Assembly: GCA_947579665.1 (NCBI GenBank)
Contig: OX388350.1
Span: forward strand, 42,565,393-42,629,392
DNA length: 64,000 nucleotides
Direction of reading: 5' to 3'
Source: Sympetrum striolatum
Lineage: Eukaryota > Arthropoda > Insecta > Odonata > Libellulidae
A program made the translations under genes and the position numbers. This document shows positions 49,160 through 62,000 of the stretch, piece after piece (the first letter of the stretch is position 1; every line of letters starts with the position of its first letter). The notes under the pieces were generated by a model. The model ran no database searches. It worked only from the letters and a program-made list of their open reading frames with translations, and was not told the DNA's origin.

Positions 49160-52100
49160 AATGTTTTTTCAACATCGGACTTTTGTTTAGACGGCCATTT
49201 TGATGAACCTCAGTTTTGTGTTAACTAGCTTTCAAGATATGAGTTTACGATGGCCTTCGCTACTCCATCTTATGATCTAGTTGTTGGATACTGTTTCCTA
49301 AAGGTATATAGGGTAATTCGTTTTCAGATATTCATAATTTAACTAGTTTTATTATTCACGCGTATAAGTATTTGAATATAATGTTGAAATTTTTAAACGT
49401 GATGACGTCATCGCCTGCATTGGTACGCTTATTTATTTCGCCTGCAAATTAACGCTCCGCGGATGGCGTTTTTTCCTTGTAAGTCGCAGAATGCCCTTAA
49501 TTTGCAGGGATATAACAATCAATTTATAAATTTGTATAAGTATTAAAATTAATTTAGAAATGTTAAATATTTTATTCAATTCAAAGCGGATTTAGGCGTT
49601 CGCAGCTATTTTATTCCGAGCGATTTTTAACACTCACAACCTCCGAATTGAGTTAGGGGATTGTATTTCGGTAGTTTGGATTCATTTAAAAATTGCAGAC
49701 GAGCGTCCTTGTAGCTTAATATCGTATTACGCCTCTTGCTCTGAGTTGGTTTTTGGGGTTTAAGGGTTTTGTGATTTTTCATTTGTTTTGATTTCGCCTT
49801 AAACCTTGCTATGATTTGGAATGACTGCTGTCTTGAGAGGGAAATATGTAACTGTTAATAATTATGTTTAACGCCTTGTTTGTTGAATTTAAATTATATC
49901 ATGACGTATGAATGACGTAAGATCGTATCATTTAACAAATTTTCTTTCAGAAAGTTTTGTTAACCTTTTGCAAGATACTTTGACAGTTCGTCATTAGCCT
50001 GCTAATGCGGTCAATGTATCAACAGAAATCTAAAAAAAATGATTTCTGCCATCCATCTTATTTACATACAGTCGTTAAGTTTGTCAGTGTTTTACATTAT
50101 GGATCCATTAAAATTTTTTTTATCTTTTGTCCTAAAAATCTCCAGAAGGCTTTCTTTGTATCCGATTTCCTACTCGATTCAAATTTTATTTTGCGATTGG
50201 GATAAGGAAGTAAAATCATGCGAGACACTTGTGTCGGATAAAAATGGTCTTAATTTAGGATTTACTGTATCTCATGAATAAAGTAACGCATAAAAGAAGA
50301 AAAGTTAATAATATTGGAGATTGGGTATATAAGTAACACCACTACAGAAGTCTTTTGACTGATTTTTAATTTGGATGGGTGTTTAATAATCTAATCCAAG
50401 TTGAAGTGCAGTTGAATCAATGGTAAAAGTAGTCATCTGACTAAAATCTGCCAATTCTAGATTTCATTACTATTACGGTTTTTCTTATTTTGACGGGTAT
50501 TGGCTGTGGCCTTTTCTGTTTGTACTTTAAATTTTACTCTCTTAATTTCGTCTCTAATATGTCCCTAAAGGCGATAGAGGTTCGATGATTTGAAAAATGT
50601 TTTTAAGTATTAATTTTTAATTGTTCTTTTCACCTTAGATGCAATAAGGTTCATAAGGTTTTCAGGAGGTTACGTCTATATTTTATTTTCTTGCATCTTC
50701 TTTTGGTGCCATTTCTATCGGAGATTGGAAATCATGTCTATTTCATCTTCTAAAAAGCTCAGTGTTGCTGGAGTTTGTGTATTGTCCATCCAGGAATTTA
50801 TTCTTCCTCCACTCCTCTTCCCTTCTGTTTTCCTTGAAGGAATTAATTTTATTTAGAGAATTGCAAAATAAAATTCTTTTGATTAACCTTTGTCGGAGAA
50901 CATTTTATTAAAATGTTTTGATTATACTCCTATTTGGTGATATTAAACTTTCTTTCAAGCACTTGGACATAGAAAAAAATCTTGCCGGAATAATCTTTCA
51001 TCTTCAAGCCTTAGTAATTTTTAATTTAATTTTTGTATTTAGATTATTGTAACAGCATCGCGATTATGTTTCAGATGTTATCTTTTATAAGTTATTAACA
51101 TGTTACGTGAATGTAAAATGACAATTTCTTAAAAAAGTGAAATAATTGAGTTCAAAGCTGGTGAATATGTCATCTCCAGTTCGAATTATTCCCTATAGCT
51201 CAAAAAAAACTTATGGGATACAGAAAGCATTGCAAATTCCCGTATCTCGTCATGAAAAGGAAAACTGGTAAAATTGGAAAGGAAAACAGCTAGATTAAGA
51301 AAACATTATTAGTATTTGCAATTAACTTAATTGGTTAATTTTTCGTTCAGATACTGAGATTGGCCTTCAAGTCTTAATCTAACTTACCTTTGGCCTATCA
51401 CAGTTGTTAAAGGTGTTACGTAAAAAATCTCCGTTGGAATGCGAATAGTCGCTCTTCAAGTTTGTATGAGAATGAAGGATTTAGAATTCTTTATTCATTC
51501 AGTTTAGTCTAATTAAGTGCAGCTGAATGCGCAATCAAAGGAATAATTCGCTTTTAACAGGTTCAATTGTAGAAAAGGCGAAAAAACATCTCAACTTTAT
51601 TGCAGAACAAATATTTCCATCCACCTCTGATAAGTGAAACGTATCCCCAGCTCGCCGCTGTTTTTTATTCGTGCAAGAATGAAAGGCTTTGAAAAGGTAA
51701 GACCGTGAAGAAAGGAGTACAGGGAGCGTAGTTTCATGCTCGTGACATTGAGGATGGCTTCATTATCTCTCCACGTAACTATCTGCATGTTTCTGTTCTC
51801 GTCTCTTCTGTCTTCCTCAGGCATCGCATTGTGAACTCGCCTTTAATTGATCCAAGAACTCTCTCTCCTCCTTAACCTGACACGAGAGAAAGGGAAGGAC
51901 CATCTCCCTCGCTGTAGACTTCTGCTTGCCGATTTTTCTTCCATTCTGCTTCCCAAAATGAGTTTTCATTCTCTGTGATGCGCTCTGTATCCGAATTTCT
52001 GAGATTTTGGCGATTCAAGGAACCATGCACCACAGTGCGAATAGTCTTCATTGTACTGTTCAGTAAGCAGTGTACCTGCTTGTCACAGTTAAAGTGATTT

Positions 52101-52200
52101 TTTTATTTTTATAGGAGTCGTACTACTTGGTTCGATGTAAAATTTGGCCATATGTTTTGCTTTATTCTTGCTGTAGTTTCATATTGCAGCAATTACTGAT
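49160..52200. other. noncoding stretch, no gene recognised
   Basis: AT-rich with short open frames only. 51590-51960 is less AT-rich but has no frame with splice sites or a recognisable product. Confidence 0.4.
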
Positions 52201-52378
52201 AAAGAAAAGTATTATTCATTGTTAAAATATATTTTTTATTTGTATGAAGGAAACTTTAAGGTTTGTGATTTCATATTGCTAGAAGTTCCGATAACTAATA
52301 GAAAGCGAAAGAAAATATATTATTCATGGTTAATACATTTTTTTATTGATATGAGGAAACTTTAAGGTTTGTGATTAT
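52200..52378. repeat. tandem duplication, about 100-bp unit
   Basis: Two copies (about 52203-52275 and 52308-52376) share TATTATTCAT.GTTAA and GGAAACTTTAAGGTTTGTGA. Confidence 0.75.
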
Positions 52379-52508
52379 TACCATTGATACTGATATTTAC
52401 TTATTGATGCAATCATAAAATATATGGAGCTGTTCGAGATGTTGTGGAAGTCCATTGAAAATAATATAAGAGATGAGTACTCATCCACAAGAATTTTATT
52501 ATTAAAAC

Positions 52509-52546
52509 TGGAAAACCGGCTTCGGCGTTAAGTTATCATCGTCTGG
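52509..52546 (-). repeat. decayed hammerhead-like core F
   Basis: Minus strand CAGACGAT, a poor stem II, GAAGCCGGT, then a downstream CTTGTGGA block as in the other copies. Two or more core bases are changed. Confidence 0.4.
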
Positions 52547-53329
52547 CCCGAAGTTATTTAATATTTTTTTACTACTTCATACTATCAATTTTGCCAGATT
52601 GTGGTTTTTTACACATTCATTTCTTTTGACGTGTTCCCCTCTTCTAATTTCTTTTCTCTCAGCCTGTGAACCTATGGATACATTTGTTGTCTTTAGCCTT
52701 ACATTCCAGGATCGTTATACTTTGGTAAAATATATTTCCAGACTTATCTTTAAATGGCAATTTTTGTATGGTAGTTTTTCGGCGATCGGACTTTATTTGG
52801 AGCATTTGCGTCAAGGCGGAAATAAATTTTCTATGCATGTACACGTTTATGTTCACGTTTTGGGGAAACGTAATTTTTTCGTAATGTATGCTTTGTTCTA
52901 TGTTTTACGATGTAGTTGAAACCTACCCTGTTAGATGGCATAGTGCATACCTCGGTTAGTGTTACTCGAATTGTGCGATTTTTTTATGGCATGTGACTGA
53001 GTGCTGAAACTTGTTTTCTATATCGGAAAGAGATTAGTACGAGCAAGTCAATATTTTCGTAATGGAAGCATTACGGTAGCTGTGTGATATCACCTCATAC
53101 ATGTATTTTTTCCCTCCTCCCGTCGTGAATCGATCTCCGATCTCAAAGAACTGCCTCGTTTGTTTAATTTTTTCAGATTGGTTTCTCAAGCAGCTCCGTC
53201 TCCAGCTAATCTGTGCTTTTTTATCACGCCATTGTTCCCTGGATCCATTGTCGAGCTTTTGCGGATAAGGTAGAAATTAGGACGCAAAAACAAAAACGTA
53301 TTTTTCGTAGCGAATCACCTTAGCGTGCC

Positions 53330-53800
53330 ACTTAGGAAGCCGCGTTCTCACGGGTTTGAGCGCACGACCGGCAACACGACTCGCATTCACGACTAGCAAG
53401 TATACTTAAGTCGTGCACGACTCATGTCCCTCACGCGAGACCGTTTCAACAGCATGATCAGTCGACTAAAGAGGAGCGGATTGTCGGAGTTGTAGGAGGA
53501 AATCTTGGTCGATTGCGAATATCTTTTGATTTATATTTATGTTTCATAGGTTTTCAGATACTACTTTTGGAGATAAATTTGGACGATTGGCGATAATTTT
53601 AAAATAACACATCAATTGAGTGCAATTTTATACTTTTTGGTGAATAGTCGCTTCGGCAAGCTACTCGACTGACTCGGTCGTACAAATTTTGACCAGGCAG
53701 AGAGTACACGGCTCTCACTAGGAAGACAACGAATGGTTGTAGCTTGATCGTTGATTCTCACTTGGTCGAGTACACGACCAGGTCAGACCTCGTGATTCCC
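53330..53800. repeat. CpG-rich segment with clustered CACGACT motifs
   Basis: CACGACT or its complement occurs repeatedly (53377, 53389, 53416 and a complementary AGTCGTG at 53409). This includes a perfect 14-bp palindrome AGTCGTGCACGACT at 53409-53422. GGTCGTG/CACGACC forms recur near 53365 and 53770, so the segment ends loosely mirror each other. No target duplication found. Confidence 0.45.
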
Positions 53801-54387
53801 GGGGGTGTCTGTAATAGTTGGGTTAAAATTTGTGATTTCTACCATGAGTACATGCCGCTAAAACATTTTTCGTACTAGTTCTTTTTTTTATATAGAAGGT
53901 ACATGAAATTAATACGGCATAACCTCGAGTATAGTTTCAATGTAATGAATTATAAAAAGTAAGTAAAATATAAATCAGATCAAGGGGGAAGAAGTTTATC
54001 ACATTTCATTTATGTTCTTAATTTCATATTTAATTGACTCGTTTCTGCTCATTTTAATTTTAGTTCAGCAGGGTGACAATAATCACATTTGAGAGACATC
54101 TAACATGACAAATTACTCAGGATGGTAGGTCGAATAGGAACGAAATTAATTGTGGGTTTCGGTAATTTATACCGTTGAGCAGTTATGCATTTTTTGTTTG
54201 TGTGTATCGGCAAGTAAACAGGTATAAGTCGAAATTGTACTCAGATAAAAGGGCATTGTATCTCAATAATACTGGTAAAAAGGGCATTGTATCCCTAATT
54301 ATGAGATTAATTTACAAATCCTAAATAAACGGGGAAATTTCGAATGAACTTAATTTGGACGTTATAATTCTATTTTATGTATTACAT

Positions 54388-54450
54388 CCACATCTACATT
54401 AATACCCTACAAGCCGCCTTTCGGCGTGTGGCAGGGGGTGTAAACACCAG
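54388..54450. repeat. dispersed repeat with CGCC-TTTC-GGCG hairpin
   Basis: CATCCACATCTACATTAATA then CCCTACAAGCCGCCTTTCGG and CGTGTGGCAGGGGGTG. The style resembles a repeat common in arthropod genomes, recognised by eye only. It adjoins the family copy at 54633. Confidence 0.4.
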
Positions 54451-54632
54451 TTGAGTCTAATTACATTCATTCTTCATAATTTTAAAGACGATGGCGTATT
54501 TTTAGAAAATATCGCCTACTTTTTTTTAGACATTCATAGAGATGGAGAAAGTCTAAAAACTCTACTTTTATTAGTCGTAAATAGTCTGTGAATAAATCGG
54601 CTCACAGGCTAGCGTAAACCAACCGTTAGCAA

Positions 54633-54905
54633 CCAAAAGCCTTCGAGAAGGAATGGAAATTACTTCACTAGGTGAGGAGTGTGGTAATTCGTCTTTGTTT
54701 TCCTCATTGAGTCAGAATGCCATGGGTGGAAAAATCCATGTATTGAAGCACTGCAGTTTTCATGGCAATCGATTATGAATGACCAAAGAGTATCACACTA
54801 TTCAGTATGACTCATACCTCAGTAGCTTTTATATTATACAGCCATGAAATTGACTAAGACGAAAGGCGATGAATATACGTTTTGCCCCATCCTGTATCCA
54901 AAGGC
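54633..54905 (+). repeat. dispersed repeat, GAGGTAGTTTGCC family, copy 2
   Basis: Shares GAGGAGTGTGGTAATTCG, TTTCCTCATTGAG.CAGAATG, CATACCTCA.TAGCTTTTAT and a final CCCATCCTG with the other copies. Confidence 0.6.
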
Positions 54906-56064
54906 AAAGGAAAACATTCCATTGATCATGTTATATTAGTTGGAGCCCGCAAATGGCGAGGACATTTCTCTCGTACATCTGCCGCAATTATGAGTCAATC
55001 GGGGAAATAATTCAGCTATGACGGTCTAATCTGTGTACGTGCGTCGCTCTCATAGTAAGTCACAATCCTCGTTAACAATTCAGCGGATTTAGGTTGCACT
55101 TCCCCTTAATTCTTATCGCGGCTAGCACCCAATCAGAGCAACCTCCCCGTTTCCCCCAGAACTCCCAATTTAACGCCATCCCCTAGCGGCTACTCTTTTT
55201 GCATTATCTCCACCGCCGTCCGCCCCTTCCCTCCCGCCTCCAAACTAATGACCTAACGGGAATTCCTTGTCACCTTCTCTCGCTCCCCTTTCTGCCGCCC
55301 GAACGTGAGGTCATCGCACCCGGTCATCCCCAAGGAACAGGCGAAAAAAGGTGCCATGGAAGGGGAATGCAAATGTATGTACATTGTTTCGGAGGGTCCT
55401 CTTTGTGTCTGGCCCTTCATTGCCCCGCATCTGCCCCGTTACTCATCTGCTTTCGCAGTTTGTTTCGCGCCATAACCGTTTCTTCTCTCCTTGTTTCCTC
55501 GCCTCGTAATTCAGCTTATTTATTAAGTTATCCGGCTTTGTAACTCGGAAATACAGTGGGCGCTGCCTCAGTGTGGTTGCTAATTGTAGTATGTGCTTAG
55601 AATTGGATAAGGGAGTACTGTATGGACCGCCCACGTAAGTAGTTTTTATCGATCAAAGAAAAAGCTCGTGCCCTTCGGTAATCGTGTCTCTGCTCGAATA
55701 CCTTGATTAACGGCACGTTTTTATTTTTCCATGTGGTATAGGAGGATTGATCTTTCATTTACTTACCAAAATCAGTTGGACGCAAAGAAACTAATGAACA
55801 GATGTTGAATGAAGTAAGGAAAAGTAATAATAATAATAGTACGTCATTATTCGGGTGAGATTGAAACTAAATATCCCTTATTCTGCCTAACCAATCTTCA
55901 CAGATTGTAAAATGATTAAATTAAAGAGATAGTTTGAGCAAAAATTGAAGAAATGTGGTTGAAAAAATCTTAAGAGATTCTTAGGAGAATATATTATCTA
56001 CTGTGGGTAAACGCCAATTAAGTAGAATCCAGTAGGAAGAAAAATCCTACTGGATACAATTGAA

Positions 56065-56289
56065 AGGAGGATAACCAAATTCATCGAAGATTTATTGAGA
56101 CTCGATGAGCTGATAAAAATGATTTTTGAATGGAAAGACTTGGGCATGATGAGGAGAGGGAGGTCCAGAGTACCAATGTTTCAGGGTATAATTTACCGGG
56201 CGAATTGTAGTTCATTCAAAGAAATGAAAGAGGTTGCAAGGGATACGGAAAAATGGTTGTTGACAGCTACAAGGCACCTTGTTAGATGA
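56065..56289 (+). pseudogene. 3' end of a LINE polyprotein
   Basis: The open frame reads RRITKFIEDLLRLDELI, then RRGRSRVPMF, then CSSFKEMKEVARDTEKW before a stop. The RGR.R block followed by S(Y/F)KEMK..A.D...W is the usual C-terminus of endonuclease-type LINE proteins. The reverse transcriptase domain is absent upstream, so this is a 5'-truncated copy. Confidence 0.72.
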
Positions 56290-57084
56290 TGATGGTTTAC
56301 TTTCGTCTTGGTATTGATTCCGGCTGCGGTAATTTGAAAGCTATTGAGCTATGGCTGATGCTAAATAATGTTTCTTATTTAAGTTTCTCCTTATTGAATG
56401 ATATGAAAAAATTTAATTCATATTAATTTGCTATAATTACTACTATCATTTAATTTTAGACGTCGCGGAAAAGTCGTCTCTTCAAAAAATTGTAGGTTCT
56501 GGGATAACTTGGTTCTTTTTATTTTTTGTTTGTTTTGTGTTATTATGTATATTGATATCATTTATTTAAATTTTGATTGACTATTCTTATTGGTTTATGA
56601 CATACTAATACGCACTGGTTGTGCATTTGTATATTTTATCTTCTTCTATTTACTCATTTTTTAGTTATTGCAATCGGTAGATTTGAGCAGGTATTTCATA
56701 ACCGCCTTCTTTGTGGGTGTTTTCCTGCAGTGGATACTTTTTTCTCCTAAGAATCTCTTAGATTTTTTACATCCACAATTTTTTTATTTTTTATTTTGCT
56801 ATTCTTTTTAGTTTAATTATCTATAATTAATGATGAGTGGTTTGATGGAAGAAGAGACTTTTAGTTTCAATCTCGCCCAAAGAAAGACGATTATTAATAT
56901 TTCTTCACAGTAAATGAGGATGTCAACTTTTACTTGCAGAAAATTTTCCATAGAGAAATCATCAAAATATCTTTAATATGATATAAAGGCAACAGCGATA
57001 TGTTCCACGGGAAGACTGCAGTAAATTTTCAAATTTCAAGGGCACGTCATTTTAAATCAGCAGGTGGACTTTTTCCGTTCATAA

Positions 57085-57185
57085 CAATCTTGAGGCTCAG
57101 GAAGGAAAGCAAGGGAAAACTACCTCACGGCTCATCTCCCATCTAAGCCTCACTCTCTCCTCAGGGCTATTGGGAACTAACAGTG
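57085..57185 (-). repeat. dispersed repeat, GAGGTAGTTTGCC family, fragment
   Basis: Minus strand GTGAGGCTTAGATGGGAGAT, GTGAGGTAGTTTTCCCTTGC, TTTCCTTCC matches the 5' third of the copies at 24020, 54633 and 63412. Confidence 0.55.
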
Positions 57186-57498
57186 GAGAGGATGATTTCT
57201 ACCTGGCCTTGGGGCTTCACAGATTGAAAAAACTTTTATGAGCACCTGTGCAAGTTGACTGTTCATGTTTGAGTATTGCTAAGCCGACCATACTTCCCTT
57301 TTCTCCAGAAAATCCCTTCTTTTCGTACCTCTCGTCCCGTTTTTATGGCCAATAAAAGTTAGTTGTCCCGTTTCAGACCTTCGCTGCCTAAATTGAGATT
57401 TCCAAACTTCAGGAAAGTGTGGATTATATTGAATTACAAATTTTTCTTTTTTAGAAAACGTTTATACATTGATATATTCTGACTTTCGTGCAGTTAAT

Positions 57499-57625
57499 GT
57501 CAATAGCAGTAGTAGTATTGCTGATACTTTTTTGACAGCTTCATTTCACACATGGGCACCCACTGGGAATCGAATCCGGGACTGATTTCACCGAAGCCGA
57601 ACGAGCTGCCCAAATGATTAACCAA
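57499..57625 (-). repeat. SINE type a, copy 2
   Basis: On the minus strand: TTTGGGCAGCTCG, GGTGAAATCAGTCCCGG, B box GATTCGATTCCC, GTGGGTGCCCATGTG, GAAATGAAGCTGTC, then a TACTACTAC tail. Same order as the copy at 23206-23337, in the opposite orientation. Confidence 0.75.
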
Positions 57626-57932
57626 AAGCAATGGCGTAAGCTTTAAATGCTCCATCGCTTAAAGAAATGTATCTTTCATTCACAACTTTTGTAAATTGTA
57701 GAAAAATACAAATATCATTAGTTTTTCTAACAATAAGAAAAATTGTCAGTTCTGTATTCAATCGTTTTTTATCATGCATTGTAGTCATAAAAAATATATA
57801 TTAAAATTTTCAAGTTTAATCTTCAAGTGAAAGTTATAAACGTAAAAACTTTTATAACGCCGGAATAATGTAGCTTCGAACCTGTCGTTAAAGGATTATT
57901 TTTACCTGATTCTATCGGTGCTTTTTTGTGAA

Positions 57933-58076
57933 GAATAAACAAAAGTTGAATATAAATACGGGGAAGAATAACACAGGCGAATCGAAGATGCTACTTCATC
58001 GTCAGGCATTAAAGGCCTGTAACAGGCTGTCGGTGTTATTCTTTTCTGTGGGCATAGTCAATTTTTGTTTATTTTC
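57933..58076. repeat. foldback with hammerhead-like core G
   Basis: Arms about 57933-57971 and 58036-58076 share GAATAAACAAAA.TTGA and GAATAACAC blocks in inverted order. Minus-strand core: CTGACGA exact (58005-57999), an extra T, stem II GAAG/CTTC, then GATTCGCC with the GAA box mutated. Confidence 0.55.
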
Positions 58077-59099
58077 CAGAATGAAAATATGCGTAAGACC
58101 TACGAAATATCGGTTGAGTCAACTTGTTAATTCTGATGAATATTTCTGTCGGTTGTAGTGTGGGTGTATTAATATTTGTATGTTCTCAATAAGTGTAACT
58201 AATATCGGTAAATTAGTAGTATAATATCGTAGAGATAACAGTTTCATTCTTAATCGCAAAATAGTAATTTGAAGCTATAAAATGAATAATTCCAATTGAC
58301 ATAGTTGTTTGTGTATGTCCTTTGTTACTGTTTACATTCACGACTATAAAGGCGTAATAATAGGATGTTTGTAGGCACGTTCGGGTATAAATTAATATAA
58401 TTAAAAAGTTGATTAATAGACACGAGAATGAGCGAGGAATACCAACCTTAGAGCAGTTTGCATTCCTGTCTAATTCGTTTGTATGTAATTGGTACATTAT
58501 TATCAGTTTATTTGTATCACGAATGTCAATGTAAGTTCAACGAGTTTTATATATAAATATGAGCATGATGTAGGTTTCCGTCTTTGGAGTCATTCGGAAC
58601 CACATCTGTTGCTATTTGGATATTCTTCGCAGATTTTGATTCAATACATTCCTAAGGAATTCTGAAGATATGCTTCGAAACATTCCAAAAATACCCCGGC
58701 AAATTTCTCCTCCTCGTCTTTTCGGCTTCGAAGAACCAAAAATAAACAAACTCTTCGTTAGTGTTCGTTGCCCTCCGACATCCAGCTTATCTCTTTCTAA
58801 AGCGTTCTAAATTCAGGAGCGAATACCTTTTATTCCCATTTTGCCGTCTCCCTTTTTCGACGCACCAATAGTCATCATCCTCTTTTGTGCGCCGTACTCG
58901 TGTCGTATCAAGCAATGCTCGTAGCGAGATAGATCCTCCATTCTCTCGTGTACGCTCTCATTGTTCACCCGTGATTCTTTGTCGGCGTCATCTCCCCCCG
59001 ATCCTCAATCATGCACCCCTTTGCCGCCTCACCCCTCGCCGATTCAGGGTATTTCTCCGTCCCCTCGTTCGGCCTCTTCTCCCCATTCAGGTAAAATAA

Positions 59100-62000
59100 A
59101 TCCCTCCCTCGAGTCAACAATGGGTTAGGAGAAATTGCGGAATCAGCACATCGCCTAACACGCCATTGAAGGGCGGCTATTCGGAAAAACCCCGCCTAGC
59201 CTCTCTTCACGAGCTATTTGTCCCGATAAATGTTGAAGTGCCGCTCTGTATTGTTCATTTTTCTATAAAACGCGTCGATGGGAAATTAGGGGCTCTATAG
59301 GCGAGTTTTGTTTCAATAATGGGATCCTTTGTGCTGGTGCTTTCGGAAGAGAAGAACGAGGAATGCTTTACATTCTTCTTCGAGTTCTTCTTCTAATCTT
59401 GCGGAAGAAATGCGTATCTTACGGAATAACGGCGTGATAAATTTGAATGATTTAGTGCGATTGACTTCGGTGCTCCATTCCTTGAAGTTACGCTTGAAAT
59501 TATTAACTGTAAGTCACTAAGTCCCACTAGACTCTTAGGCTGCAAATAACAGATCAGTGGTCTTACTATGAAACTGCAATGCCTGTAGAAAATCGGTGAA
59601 TGGTAGGGAAACCTGTATATTAACATATCGCATTTTAATTATAAATATGTGTTAGACTTCCTACTTTCATTGGCTTACGTCTCCATTTTCCTTATAAATC
59701 GATGTTAAATTAATCAAATATCAGTGTTTATTCTTTATAAATTTCTATCAACGTCTTATTTTATGTATTCTGTGATGACTTCACCCCTTATCTGAACTGC
59801 AACTTCCTTTCCTTTTTTTTAATGTCTTTTTTCATCTCAATTAAACTTTCTTCGTCAACTTTTGTCACCCTAGATTCACAGCCACAGAAGATAAAGATTG
59901 CTTTTTTATTCTGGAAAAGCCTCAGATTTATTTCGGGATCATTTTATTAATTTAACACTACCTAACCATTTTCGAACTGGTACAGTTTTAAATTAATCAG
60001 TTAATGGTTTTGGGTTGTGTATTCGTAAGCTTGCATAGGAAATTGAGTAATCAATCTTGGTCACTGTATTAAAAGGCACTTGGATCGCAAATTACTTATA
60101 TTTGTACACGAACTTGTGTGTCTGTGAATGTTTTGTATTTTATTTTTCTGCTCTAGAGGAAAAAATCTCCAGAAAGCTCTAATTATTTGGAGATTTGAGC
60201 AATAAATTCAATATTGAATCTTCTTTTGTTACTTGTATTATTTCACGTATTTTGTGCTCGATTTTTGCTTAGTTTTTGATGTGTCTTGGTAGAATAACCT
60301 TGCAAAAATCCCTTCTTCTTCGAGTAAAATATTACGTTTTGATCGAAAATTAAATTTACATAAGTAAAATCAGCATAAATATACTCATCATCGTTTTACG
60401 TCGATAGATTTATAAAATTGTCTCTCTGTATATATCTTCGCCTCTAATCGGAGAGTTATTCCACATACAATTTAAAATCCTTTCGCGTTATTAATTACTG
60501 ACCTCTTGTAGATAACGAGCTTCTTTTTCTTTCGAAAGGCTTCCAGCTCATTCTTACTGAATGTTTATTTTCGGATATTATATTGATCCTTCTTCTTCGG
60601 ACGTCGAACTTCATAATTTCGACCCTACAATTGAGAATATTTTTATAGTCCGACATTGATTACGGCCTTAAAACAGGCGAAATTAATGAAATATATACCA
60701 ATTTATTTCATAGTCTCTCCATTCATAACGCTGTTAACTTGACAAATAATTTTAATTTTGAAGATTTTTATATTTACTTCCTGGTGATTCTCATTCGTTC
60801 TAGATAGTAAATTATTGGACACTGAATATCTTGAATTATTGCTTATTATGTAATGTTCTTGATACGAAGATGATACAACAATTATTCGGAAAATTTTGTT
60901 GAAACATGCAGTTTAATCCTCTGTTCAAATACATCCAAGAATTAATATTTAGGTTAAGGACTCAACAAAAAGGTAAAACCTTTCACCTAAATTTTCCCCT
61001 TAAGCGAAAGATATTCCAGCTATTTTATATTGATAATAACAATAAAATAATCTAGGTATGAGCTATCATCATATTTTATCGCAGCATTGTTCCAAAAACG
61101 AATTATATGTAGATATAAATTTAAACATTTACACACACGTTTGAAAATTTCATATACATATTTTTCTATGCTTAAATGTGTACTTATTATTTACATTTCT
61201 TCAAATCCATGTATGCATATCCGGGGCGCCGTTCAAAATTACGTTAAAACGTACAAATGCACAAAAAGTACAAATGTACAATGTACATTGTACATGTATC
61301 TTCTGCAGGATTATATGTGGAGGAAAAGTTTGGCAGAAGTCTTACAGTGGTGTCCAATCACGATCCACGGGCCAAATCCTTCCCTCAACATACTCTAATT
61401 CGGCCTGTGATTATGACTTGCGGAAATGATAATTAGTCATTACTCAGATCATTATATGAAATAAATGTTGAGGAAAAGTAACTTTCGTCTTTCAGATTGA
61501 TATTTACACAATTAGGAATCTTGTAAGTTGTGCTGTTGCTCCAATTTATTCACTAGATATATACGTTGGTTCAATGTAAAGCAATAATTCACAAGGTGCA
61601 ATGAAATCAAGAAAGGATTGAATTTTCGATTAATATATCATTCACTTGAAATGCATATAAAAAACTGCTGCCAGTCGACGCTCGAGGAATTTATTTTCCA
61701 GCCCATCAAGTAAAAGCTTCGTTCACCGCTGATCTAGAGTAATATCAACTGTGTACAACATTCGCTGTGATAAAGGTGGATGGTTTACAGCGAATTCATG
61801 CGAGTCAGTTCCGGAATACCTTCGTCTCCCCCGTCAATTAAGCGAGTGGATGAACGAGAGATCCATTACGGAAATGTTTTTGACGTTCGGCCTTAGGTGA
61901 GTTTTTTCTTCAGGTTTTAATCTCTTCTCTTTCGGAAATTCGCTCCCGCTTGTTTGTTTGATGTCGATTTTTACAGCACTCTTGTTTCTTTGTTAATTTA

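Noticed and set aside
58887..59099. 70-codon Arg/Pro-rich open frame in a CpG-rich region
   Set aside because: The composition alone explains the open frame. No family resemblance and no convincing splice partner.
61798..61896. Coding first exon MRVSSGIPSS... before a GTGAGT donor
   Set aside because: The frame reaches TAG immediately before the donor, so it cannot be spliced on in frame.
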